From positions 17,409,515 to 17,473,514 of the forward strand of contig CM077007.1 of the NCBI GenBank assembly GCA_039090855.1: 64,000 nt of DNA, read 5' to 3'. Position 1 is the first letter of the stretch. Each line of letters opens with the position of its first letter. Under the pieces are notes generated by a model, which saw only the letters and a list, made by a program, of their open reading frames with translations, searched no databases and was not told where the DNA came from. The DNA comes from Macrothele yani (taxonomy: Eukaryota > Arthropoda > Arachnida > Araneae > Macrothelidae). Shown here in pieces: positions 55,196-64,000 of this stretch. A program made the translations under genes and the position numbers.

Positions 55196-56446
55196 TATAT
55201 GCAATTTTATTCTTTTACGGAAATAAGGCTATTCTCTTTGAAATCTATTATGAGTACACACATAAAACACGTAACTGCCATTGGTTGGAGTTTATTCACG
55301 CAAGGGCCTGGAGATCCATGCCAAATAGTTTGCATCCGAAACAAAAGCAGCATCAAAACTATAACAAAAGTTAAGTTATGAAACAGAAACATAACGAGAA
55401 ACTATATAAATGGCCGACAGTCAGACAACAGATTATACAAAACGAAAAACACTACTTGTAACTGACATCTGACAGTGCCTAAGGGCTTTTTCCAATTTAT
55501 ACAAAAATATGGAACATAAGTAAGTAGCAATTAAGAATTGTGGCACAAAAAAGCAAAACTTCTTAAATTATTTACTCTTGAATATAAAAAACATATTTAA
55601 CATCATACCACAATATTTTACACTCAGTAAAAAGTTCCTACAAAGAACATCTTTTAGTTCTCTGAAAGATGCATAGGTATGTGCAAACGATGGTAATGCA
55701 TAACTCTTTATCCGTCTTTTTCACGTTTGCTATGGTTGTGAAAAGGGGCCTCATGAAGTCATCTGGAGTTGCTGCTTTTCCATCGTCCAGTTTTTATTAA
55801 CTGAAACCATGAAACTTATTTCTAAATACAGTATTTTACTTCTAACAATTAATGACTTCATGGCTTCCTCTTATTACTTTCAGTATTATAAGTATTTAAC
55901 GGGAATTATTGAGGATAAATTTATTAAGGTACATTACCTAACAAATTTTTGATCTATACACTAGATCGTCAGTAGTTCTTGCATCTTACTACTTCCACAG
56001 GTCTGGCGACCAAGCCTGGTGGATTTTTATCCAGCATGGTCATTGATGTTGCCCCCTTGTGTCTTGTAAATTTCCAGGGATTCCTTTACTTTATTTACTG
56101 AAAATAAAAGTGCTTTTCTTTTTAATTCTTCTTTCAAAGCTGCCATAAAAAATTTCTGGTTATTTCTTTATTCATATGATTCTGGCGCAAAAGATTCTGT
56201 AAAATGTTTTTGCCGATGCTAGAGACCCTCTTAGCCATGAGCGCCCCCGCACTGCGGAGGCTATCAGTACGCCCCTGGTTACATGTGTATAATATTGATG
56301 AAAGGATTTTGTAGTGGCATAGTTGCCAATTAGGCCTCTGAACTTCCCTACATATCAGGTAGAAAACAGATACAGGAAGTTTCCAAAAAAGTGGCAACTA
56401 CTGGAAAACAGTTTTATTGTGTTTGAATATGTAATTGGAGACTTCA

Positions 56447-56632
56447 GGCGATTTCAAAGTGGTCTGAGGCAATGGCATCTGGCTGAGATGGGCCCATGTT
56501 TGAGTTTGAGTCCCAGTTGAGGCATTGGTGTTGTTTGTCCAATGGCACTGGCTTTTTCCCTTCCGTGAAACCATGTGCCCAAAATTGAAGATGGGCGACT
56601 GCTTATAGTCCTCATGGTGGTCACTAGCAACC
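56447..56632 (+). mobile_element. Diverged tRNA-derived SINE
   Basis: Same family as 7377-7616: AGTGGTCTGAGGC in the A-box region, GAGTTTGAGTCCCAGTTGAG in the B-box region, then GGGCGACTGCTTATAG and GGTGGTCACTAGCAACC. No A-tail remains, about 25% diverged. Confidence 0.82.
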
Positions 56633-56993
56633 CCCCTCCCTTTCCTCCCCAAAAAGAAGCAACTTCTCAGAAACTACAGTTTTTGTTCTACCAATAGCAT
56701 TCTAGTAACATAGCTTCATTTTCTTAATAATCTAAAGCAACTTATGGGAATTTACTAGGAAATGTTTTCATTTTATAGCAAATTTTCGGAGAAAACTCTT
56801 CTCCTTCTTCAGGCTCTCTAGTTGTTGTCACTTTTTGCTTGTCACTATCATGGTTACGGTTTACCTTGACGGTTACGGTTAACCTTGACGGTTTAGGTTA
56901 TTTTTCACCAAATCCTGCCAGATGTTAGGCAGGGAAAATCCTTTGCAGTCATTGATGATGGAATTTTGTTTTTTCTCAATCTCTATTCCTTCT

Positions 56994-57215
56994 TTCAGTT
57001 TTCTTTTTGGAAATTGCTTTGGAAACTGATTACTTTAAGGGAATTCCAATCCATGCTGTGCCCAGTTTCTCTAACATGCCTATCTAATCCAGTCTTGTTG
57101 GAGCAATTTTTATAGCTGCTTTATGCTCAGCTATACGAGTTTCTAGTCTGCGACCTGTTTCACCTATGTAAGATAGTCCACAACTACAATTTACTTCATA
57201 AACTACTCCTTGCAT
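56994..57215 (-). pseudogene. Mirror copy of the GIY-YIG domain in the left arm, frameshifted
   Basis: Same sequence on the minus strand, but a run of T/A near 57107-57112 is one base shorter than in the right arm, so the frame breaks inside the domain. It shows that the two arms have begun to diverge. Confidence 0.88.
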
Positions 57216-57514
57216 TTTTAAAATATCTTCTTCTCTTTGAACTATTTTAGGAAAAAATTTTTAACTTTGTTCTCTAAACTTGGAGCTAGCCTAATATTGT
57301 ATTTTTTACTAATTCTCTTTAAAGCCTCAAATAAACCTTTGTGATAAGAAATTTTTCTAGTGAATTTTACTTCTTGCTTTTCTTATCACAAAGGTTTATT
57401 TGAGGCTTTAAAGAGAATTAGTAAAAAATACAATATTAGGCTAGCTCCAAGTTTAGAGAACAAAGTTAAAAATTTTTTCCTAAAATAGTTCAAAGAGAAG
57501 AAGATATTTTAAAA

Positions 57515-57736
57515 ATGCAAGGAGTAGTTTATGAAGTAAATTGTAGTTGTGGACTATCTTACATAGGTGAAACAGGTCGCAGACTAGAAACTCGTATAGC
57601 TGAGCATAAAGCAGCTATAAAAAATTGCTCCAACAAGACTGGATTAGATAGGCATGTTAGAGAAACTGGGCACAGCATGGATTGGAATTCCCTTAAAGTA
57701 ATCAGTTTCCAAAGCAATTTCCAAAAAGAAAACTGA
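57515..57736 (+). CDS. GIY-YIG endonuclease domain of a Penelope-like element
   Basis: 73 codons starting MQGVVYEVNCSCGLSYIGET. Conserved features: VYEVNC (the GIY part), SYIGETGRRLETRIAEHKAA (the YIG part with the catalytic Arg and following helix), then a His/Cys-type tail LDRHVRETGHSMDW. Penelope-like retroelements carry this domain after the reverse transcriptase to cut the target. The frame is broken upstream at a run of T in TTTTTTCC (57473-57480), so only the domain is open. Confidence 0.9.
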   Translation: MQGVVYEVNCSCGLSYIGETGRRLETRIAEHKAAIKNCSNKTGLDRHVRETGHSMDWNSLKVISFQSNFQKEN

Positions 57737-58196
57737 AAGAAGGAATAGAGATTGAGAAAAAACAAAATTCCATCATCAATGACTGCAAAGGATTTTCCCT
57801 GCCTAACATCTGGCAGGATTTGGTGAAAAATAACCTAAACCGTCAAGGTTAACCGTAACCGTCAAGGTAAACCGTAACCATGATAGTGACAAGCAAAAAG
57901 TGACAACAACTAGAGAGCCTGAAGAAGGAGAAGAGTTTTCTCCGAAAATTTGCTATAAATGAAAACATTTCCTAGTAAATTCCCATAAGTTGCTTTAGAT
58001 TATTAATTCAATTAAACTAGGAAGCCATTTCTCAATATGAGCTTTATTCAAAAAATTCATTTTCTTTTTTTTTTTTTTACTTTTACAGTATTTTGTCAGT
58101 TTTGTAGCAGTGCAGGTGTCTTTCTCATTCCTTCCTAAATTTATAAACTATTTTTTTTTTTGTTTAAAATGAAATATTTGGTTGTAAAAAGTAGTA

Positions 58197-58672
58197 TTTC
58201 CATACAAATTTGGAAGATGTGAATCCGTTTATTAGTGTACATATGAATGGCTGTTAAGTCAGATAATATCCGAAAACTTGAAAATTTCATTGTCCTGGAC
58301 CAGGAATTGAATCTACGTCTCCTGGATAGCGCCTGAGTATGCTAACTACTACACCACCCAGGAAAACCAAGTTATGAGTTTGTGATTAATTGGAATTCAT
58401 TCCCATGATTACGCCTCTGGGCAGTCACGGGAATGAATTCCAAAACCTCCAGATTCACTGTGTATGAATGCCGGTTGCTTTGACTTCAAATTTATTGGAA
58501 ACTTGGTCGTTCTGGGTGGTGTAGTGGTTAACATACTCGTGCGCTATCCAGGAGACGTGGGCTCAATTCCCGCTCCAGGACAACGAAATTTTTAAGTTTT
58601 CAGATATTATCTGACTTGACATCCATGTCATATCTACACCAATAAACGGATTCACATCTTCCAAATTTGTAT
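58197..58672. repeat. Head-to-head pair of tRNA-like SINE sequences forming a fold-back
   Basis: Left arm 58197-58370 (minus orientation) and right arm 58507-58672 (plus orientation) each contain a tRNA-like head: TGGTGTAGTGGTTAACATAC (A box) and GGGCTCAATTCCCGC (B box). A 90-bp body ending AATAAACGGATTCACATCTT follows. The loop contains a further perfect 15-bp hairpin, TTGGAATTCATTCCC (58390-58404) against 58429-58443. The head resembles tRNA-Asp/Glu but the anticodon arm is poor, so not a working tRNA. Confidence 0.88.
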
Positions 58673-61600
58673 TGTGCAATGGTGTTATCACGTATCTCAA
58701 TCATTAATATTTCCATATTTCATTTTTTATTATTCTAGTATTACTGTCATTATTGCATTTAAATTAATATTTTACTGATACAGTGAAACCTCTGAATCTT
58801 GGACTGGAAAGAGGGTTACCATTTCAAACTGTAAGTCATTAAACTAAAGCTCTTAACTTATAGTGGAAAATCAAAAGGTGGAATGTGTGGCAGAAGAAGC
58901 AAGTGTGTTAACATGGAATATGTGTTATGTAGGTTGATAGCTAGCAGCTCCTAGAACCAGGGGTGGTTGACGAGACATCTTATTTTCTGTGTTCAACTAC
59001 AAACTATATCTTTTCTTGAATGCAGATGCAAGTTTTGCTTTGTTTTTCTGCTCCTTTTGTTAATTTGCTTCATTAGCAAATAATTTCACCGTAACAAAAA
59101 TTAAAAACAATAAAATACAAAATAAAATAAAAAGGGGAATAAAAAAAACTAAACTCTTAAAATATAAAAAATAAATTGCATTAACTGAATTTGCTTAATT
59201 GTAGTTAAGTTGCAAGTTCCTTGTCGCTGGACAAAATAACTCCTAAATAGCATGGAAAAACTATTTTTCAGTTTACTATTCTGTTCCCTTTTAGCCATGC
59301 AATGGCATCAAGGAGTTATTGGTGTTGTATTTTGACTCTGGACCCCTCTTCTGTTCCTTTTTTCTTTCTACATATTTTATTGCACCTTCACTGGTTCATG
59401 GAGATAATGTTTTCTTACTGTGGTCAACAGGCAAAAACTCCCTTGCTTCCCCACTCAAAAACCAAGAGCCCTCTAATTTCTGCCAACAAATCCCTTTTCT
59501 CCCTCATCATAAAACCATTCCTACTGATACTTCCTACACACAAGGATTACCTTTTAGGAGTTTTTTTTTTTTTTTTCCAGAGGAATGCATTTTGCTAAAA
59601 TGTACCTATGGCAACACTTCTTTGTAGGCAGTTTACTACCTGCAAGTTCTTCTACAGAGCTTAGCGTCTCATAGTCACCTACTAATCACAAACAGTGGTT
59701 TCGCCTTCTGCACAACTATGCCCCCACCTTACTTTTTCTTCTCCCCCCCCCCTTTTCTTATCTTGATGTTTTTCCAAATTTTATGTTTCTCTGGTAAAGA
59801 GAAAAAAAAAGCAAGCATTTCTCTCTTCTCTGACACTTGACATAAAGTCTTGTGTCCATATGGCAAATAATCATTGGTGCAGATAGCTGTTCCTGCTGAT
59901 TTGCTACATTTCAATTTTGCTTTGTTAAAAAAGTGCATTATGTGAATAAATAAGATAAAGTGTTTATCCTTATAATGAAATGCAAAATTTATTTTCATAA
60001 ACCACAGGAAATAAAAGATTCAAAAATTTATGTCAGTATCCATTTGGGGATAGGACAAAGCCCCCTTTATCCCCCCCCAGCTACCTATAGCCCTGGATGT
60101 AAGTAAATTCCAGCAGGGCCCAAAGAGGAACTGGTCTCAGATTGTGCTTTGTTCCAGCCATCTAAAAATATTGTGCACCTTTGCATTTTGAAGAAAATGT
60201 AATTTTTCTAAAGCTTTGTTCTCAAAGGTTTTCTCAGTTTTATGTAATTTTTTTAACAAAGACAAACTCTTGTATCCTATGTGAAAATGTTCAAAAATTC
60301 ATTACTGACATAACTTCCTGATTTTCACATTATGCTGATGTTTAGTCCCTACGCATTTATTAGGTAGGGTCTGTTATCAAAGCATCACATACTCGCAACT
60401 GAAACTTTATCCAAAGGAAGAAGGTGGAGTTTCTGTTGTGAATATGCTCTAATATCCAATGCTGTGGATTTTATGTTTTACTACCATAATATACAGTTTT
60501 TCAGAAATGCTTGTCAAGAACATGAAAAAGAATGCCTCTCTTTTTATGCAAATTTGTTACATATTTTGCAGAAAATGTCTTGAACATATATGAACTTAAT
60601 TTTCCTAACCATTTCAAGCTTTGAAAAATGGATATGTAAAGCAGGAAAAAGCAACAAATTGCCTGATTGTTTATTTTTTCTTTTCTTTTTCTTCTTTAAT
60701 CACTTTGTTTTTTATTATGTTATGTGGAAAAAGACTGTTGCAGGCCTTATTACACCTAAACCAAATTTTATTCATTTGAAATAATTTATTTCTACCAAAA
60801 AATGCTGTTTGCAGTAGCGAAAAGGCTATGACTTCATTTGATTACTTATTGCTTGGAAACACTTTTAGACTAGAAAACAAAGATTTTAGAACAAAATTGT
60901 TCATCTCTCCAGGAAATGAAATTTCTGGAGACTGAAAAATTTTGTCAGAAAATAGGATTGTCAGCAGATGCTTTGCTAGAATGTGAATTGTATGCAATAT
61001 TTCATTTTGACAAGAAAAGGCACTTTGAGGTCAGCAAGAATATTGAGAACTTCATTATTTGAACATACTTGATGATGGCACATAGATTGCATCATTATTT
61101 CAGTGCAAAAATAATGGCATTTTTTGAGCAGATTTCTGACAATGCGCATAATATGGTATTATCTGAACAAGACCGATGGGGACAGTCTTGTTAGAGAAAA
61201 CTTCATTCACAAAACCCTTATTACTGTGTTATTGTTTCTGGCAATGGGAGAAATTATGGAATTGTTTGTATGTTGTCAAAAGTAAGACATTTCTTTAGAA
61301 TGGCTGGATAATAATCATGCTCAACTACAGAAAAGTGTTTTTTAATAAAAATGAATTTAGTCTATTTTCATTCAAAATATGGGGCTTTATTTTTCATCTG
61401 TAGGGTACAGAGTGGCTAGTTGGCTACAGGGGTAAGTTAGCACACTGGGTATAACTTTTATGTATTTCAAATGGTAGCAACACAAGCTGGACTGTTGTTG
61501 CAGTTTGATGTCATTATGCCCTGCTAAATATTTTGGTGGCCATCATTGATTGCTACAGGAGCGACAACATTTTTCCTGCTATTGTCTTTGATGAATAAAT

Positions 61601-61880
61601 ATTTTGATATTCATTAATTGTTGTTTCTTTTTAAGTATGCAGTTATTTCTAAATCTGCTCTGGTATAGTAAGAGTAGACATTTGCAGCTGTAAGAAGTTG
61701 GGAATTAATGCTTAAACTATTCTTGGTGGTCTGTTCCTTGTATATAAAAATTTGAAAAAATGGTGACTGGGTAATGCCAACTTGCAACGTATGTAGGTTC
61801 AATTTTTGTACTTAGTTTTATTACATTAAATCACATATATATAAAGAGAAGGGGGATATAATTTAGCATATATATATATT
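58673..61880. other. AT-rich stretch, nothing recognised
   Basis: Low-complexity tracts (59562-59577 T-run, 59744-59755 C-run). Open frames such as 59302-59598 are low complexity. No gene or element supported. Confidence 0.3.
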
Positions 61881-61911
61881 TGTGTATTTGTATAAAGAAA
61901 ATAATATACAC

Positions 61912-62098
61912 AGTAAAGAAAAAGACGGAGAGAACCCAGATTCCCAAGAATGTAATTTTGAGAGCTGTTAAAGCAGTTAAAACCAAAGAAAAGTCCATTC
62001 TAAGTATTGCTAAAGACTTCAACATTCCTTTTCGTTCACTAGCCAGATACTGCAATGAGATAACACAAGAAGACGTCGATCCTATCTCCAGCAAATGA
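61912..62098 (+). pseudogene. psq-type helix-turn-helix of a pogo/Tigger-like transposase, fragment
   Basis: The open frame reads KKKTERTQIPKNVILRAVKA, VKTKEKSILSIAKDFNIPFR and SLARYCNEITQEDVD before a stop at 62096-62098. This is the N-terminal pipsqueak-type DNA-binding domain found in many arthropod transposons of the pogo/jerky group. It is well preserved, but the rest of the transposase does not follow. May be a fragment or an exapted exon. Confidence 0.75.
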
Positions 62099-62389
62099 TA
62101 ATTGAGCAAATTCTACATGCCGGAAATGTAAGAATCGGAACAATGGGCTGCTTTGCATATGTAAGTAGGATCATTGGTTGCATTTGTTTAACTATACTGA
62201 GCACTTTTTTGGCGAGATATTTGCATGGGCTTTCCAGTTTAAGCAGTACATTGAACATTGCTAAAAATCCACAAGTGTTTTTGTTACTTAACATGACAGT
62301 TACAAAGAGATCAGACAGTTCCTAACAAAAAGATAGAGCATTTAATTAAACTTCTAATAGGGTTTTTTTCTAGGATTTTTTTTTATTTA

Positions 62390-62610
62390 AATTGCAAATT
62401 CATGGCAAAAACTCATCTCCTTCATCAGGAAGACAAGTGACTGCTTGAATAAAGGATAAGAGTTTTCTTTGAAACTTTGCAATTTAATTTTGAAAAGATT
62501 TCCTCAAAGAAAACCATATTACAAGTTTAATTAAGTGTTTAATTTAATAAGCTAGAAGCCAGTTTTCAAAGTGAGCTTTATTTAGACGAAACATTTTCTG
62601 CAAAATTAGA
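62390..62610 (+). mobile_element. Penelope-like element 3' relic
   Basis: Aligns by eye with the outer end of the palindrome's right arm and its flank: GATAAGAGTTTTCTTTGAAA corresponds to GAGAAGAGTTTTCTCCGAAA, and CTAGAAGCCAGTTTTCAAAG-TGAGCTTTATT to CTAGGAAGCCATTTCTCAA-TATGAGCTTTATT. A short inverted partner (CAAAAACTCATCTCCTTCAT) precedes it, so this relic was also palindromic. Confidence 0.65.
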
Positions 62611-64000
62611 TTTCTCAATAAACTATATGTGTAGGCCAATTCTTTGTTAGAACTGTATATTGATTTCTCTTAGGTATTTAGGTTTATTAAAATTTTCTAA
62701 CTATGAGGATTGTTTTGGATGTCAGCTGCTATTGTTATAATGGTTACATATCTAAAAATATCATATATATATATATCAAATATTGCTGTTCCTCGCATAT
62801 GAAAATTGTGTGATTGGATTTTGTAAATGTGTACAACTAGCCCCATCCATGGGGGAAAATTGGCACATGCGTAGAGGTAATAATTTCAGAGAACTACAGC
62901 TTACAAAACTGTGATAAAGGCTAACAATGATTATCCTTTGATAGCCAAAATTGTATAATTCAAAATGGCAACTGTTAAATTTCCATGACTTTACTAGAAA
63001 AAATTATGAAAATCAGAAAGTCAAAAGTTTGCCTACTAACCCCTTAAACTTTATAATTCTCATAGGGGATTTATTGTGGCAAATGGATTTTTTTTTTTTA
63101 TGACAATGTAAAACTAACACAAAATTCTTAAGGTCATGTATGGGTTCTTGCCAAAATGCCAACTAGGAGTGGAGTCAACAAAATGCGCATGATGAGAAGT
63201 TTTGGCTGGGTACTGCAAAGCTCCCTTATTGAAGGAAAACTGGAACTGGAGGTAGAAGAGACTTGCTCGTAAAGTGCCAGCCTGGAAGTCGAGGGCTTTT
63301 AAACCCTGTAGCAATGAGATGTGACGTTGACACGTGTTTGGGCTGGAGAACCTGAATCAGCGATGTTTGGTGTTCTAGTTGATTAATAAATTTTGTTAGG
63401 TACATAATTTAGATGTCATTTAATAGATACTTGGCTTTGGTTTGGTGTCGCCTTTCTGGAAAGAGCCTTGCAATTTTGTTTATTTATTTATTCATTTATT
63501 TTGCAACAAGGCTTTGTGAAACTGTGTGCTTTGGGGTGGCGGTTTGGGAAGAAATATGACAGATGTATATGCAAAGACTGCCATGAATTGGGGGTGGGGT
63601 GGGAGCAGGTATTGTCAAAATTAATACAGTGCAGCTAATGTTATGGCAGCATAATACTTGATGCCCTCAACTGTGACAACCCATCAGTTGAAAGCAACAA
63701 TGAGCACATATTTGTGTGCTTGAGAGAAAACAATATTACAGTTGATTTGTCTGGAGAAACTATACACACACACAGTTTGTTTTATTATTTTTCAGTGTCC
63801 TCTTCCCGTAGTCAAAAACTGTTAAATGCTTGTTCGGACGTTTCTACACTTCGTTAAAGTTGCAGTCAAGAAAAGGGGTTTTATAACAGAATACTAGTAA
63901 AAATGCCATGGTGGGAAAAATCTGCTGCTTTTCTGTTTTGAAAAGTTGGAATCTGGGGTGCTGTGGAAATACTAAAGTGCTTCATTTAAATAAATCATAA
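62611..64000. other. AT-rich stretch, nothing recognised
   Basis: No gene, tandem repeat or terminal repeat could be supported up to the end of the window. Confidence 0.3.

Larger units (their letters stand above)
53946..56277. mobile_element. hAT element with perfect 8-bp target duplication
   Basis: The left end CAGTGGCATACCTGAATAGC and right end (reverse complement CAGGGGCGTACTGATAGCCT) are flanked by GTTACATG at 53938-53945 and 56278-56285, identical. 2332 bp, of which 962 bp is a nested IS630/Tc1/mariner-type element at 54234-55195. The remaining interior shows no transposase that I can identify. Confidence 0.93.
56724..58006. mobile_element. Near-perfect palindrome of a Penelope-like element 3' region
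   Basis: The left arm 56724-57350 (627 bp) and right arm 57381-58006 (626 bp) are inverted copies that differ only by a few single-base indels, around a 30-bp spacer. The right arm reads on the plus strand the end of a Penelope-like retroelement: LAPSLENKVKNFF, PKIVQREEDILKMQG, then the GIY-YIG domain. The outer parts contain CTGAAGA-stem-GAAA and short repeats built on CCTTGACGGTTACGG. A related single relic lies at 62390-62610. Confidence 0.95.

Noticed and set aside
56447..56652. Separate gene on the minus strand (84-codon frame)
   Set aside because: It is the antisense of a diverged SINE.
56797..56840. A confirmed active hammerhead ribozyme in the Penelope-like arms
   Set aside because: The core is close (CTGAAGA, stem, GAAA), but an extra base before stem II and no clear cleavage triplet after stem III prevent a firm call.
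58505..58580. A functional tRNA gene
   Set aside because: A and B boxes and an acceptor/T-arm-like pairing exist, but the anticodon arm does not fold properly and the sequence continues into a SINE-like body with an inverted partner.
58779..58830. Pogo-like terminus ACAGTGAAACCTCTGAATCT
   Set aside because: Resembles a Tigger end but no partner terminus or transposase text was found nearby.

Overview
The window looks like intergenic or intronic DNA from an AT-rich, transposon-dense animal genome, most likely an arthropod and perhaps a chelicerate. That placement is inferred from the mix of element families: an RTE-clade LINE with an APE endonuclease, several Tc1/mariner, Tigger and psq-domain transposases, four kinds of hAT element, a Penelope-like element with a GIY-YIG domain, tRNA-derived SINEs, and an eroded arthropod repeat-family protein. 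No bacterial operon, rRNA, functional tRNA or CRISPR array is visible. The only convincing host-gene piece is one small exon on the minus strand at 954-1065, which carries a start codon and sits between a good splice acceptor and a good donor.

Layout. 0-6 kb: the host exon, a dead mariner with TA target duplications (2463-3770), and an eroded repeat-family protein on the minus strand (3950-5142). 6.9-8.3 kb: tRNA-derived SINE modules and a fold-back repeat. 8.7-17.4 kb: four eroded transposases (Tc1, Tc1, Tigger, Tc1), a three-unit 184-bp tandem repeat, a SINE nested in a SINE, and a short hAT nested in a Tc1. 18.8-25.4 kb: a GTF2IRD2-like hAT pseudogene ending in an mRNA-like poly(A) tail, another Tc1 relic, a degenerate repeat array split by a 923-bp TIR element, and a mariner lacking all three catalytic aspartates. 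25.4-30.4 kb: mostly unrecognised, with a few weak open frames. 30.4-34.0 kb: a hAT C-terminus, then a 12-monomer array of about 150 bp per monomer with an A-B-C higher-order arrangement.

36.7-43.4 kb: the youngest sequence. A full-length RTE LINE (36898-40078) has a perfect 12-bp target-site duplication and appears to be broken by only two single-base lesions. Beside it lie an inverted copy of its own 98-bp 5' end, AT microsatellites and an older near-full-length copy. A 5'-truncated copy with a 9-bp duplication sits at 52161-53420, and a decayed plus-strand tail at about 49745-50005. 44.4-58.7 kb: a run of fold-back structures, including a near-perfect 627-bp-arm palindrome made from the Penelope-like GIY-YIG end (56724-58006) and a head-to-head tRNA-SINE pair (58197-58672). 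58.7-64 kb: mostly unrecognised AT-rich DNA with a psq-type helix-turn-helix fragment and a Penelope-like relic.

How the parts fit. The LINE is the probable supplier of retrotransposition enzymes, but this copy is defective. The SINEs and the poly(A)-tailed copies would depend on some LINE for movement. All the DNA transposases seen here are broken. The most unusual property is the density of inverted dimers: seven fold-back structures made from unrelated repeat families. Several carry a CTGANGA-stem-GAAA signature resembling a hammerhead ribozyme core.
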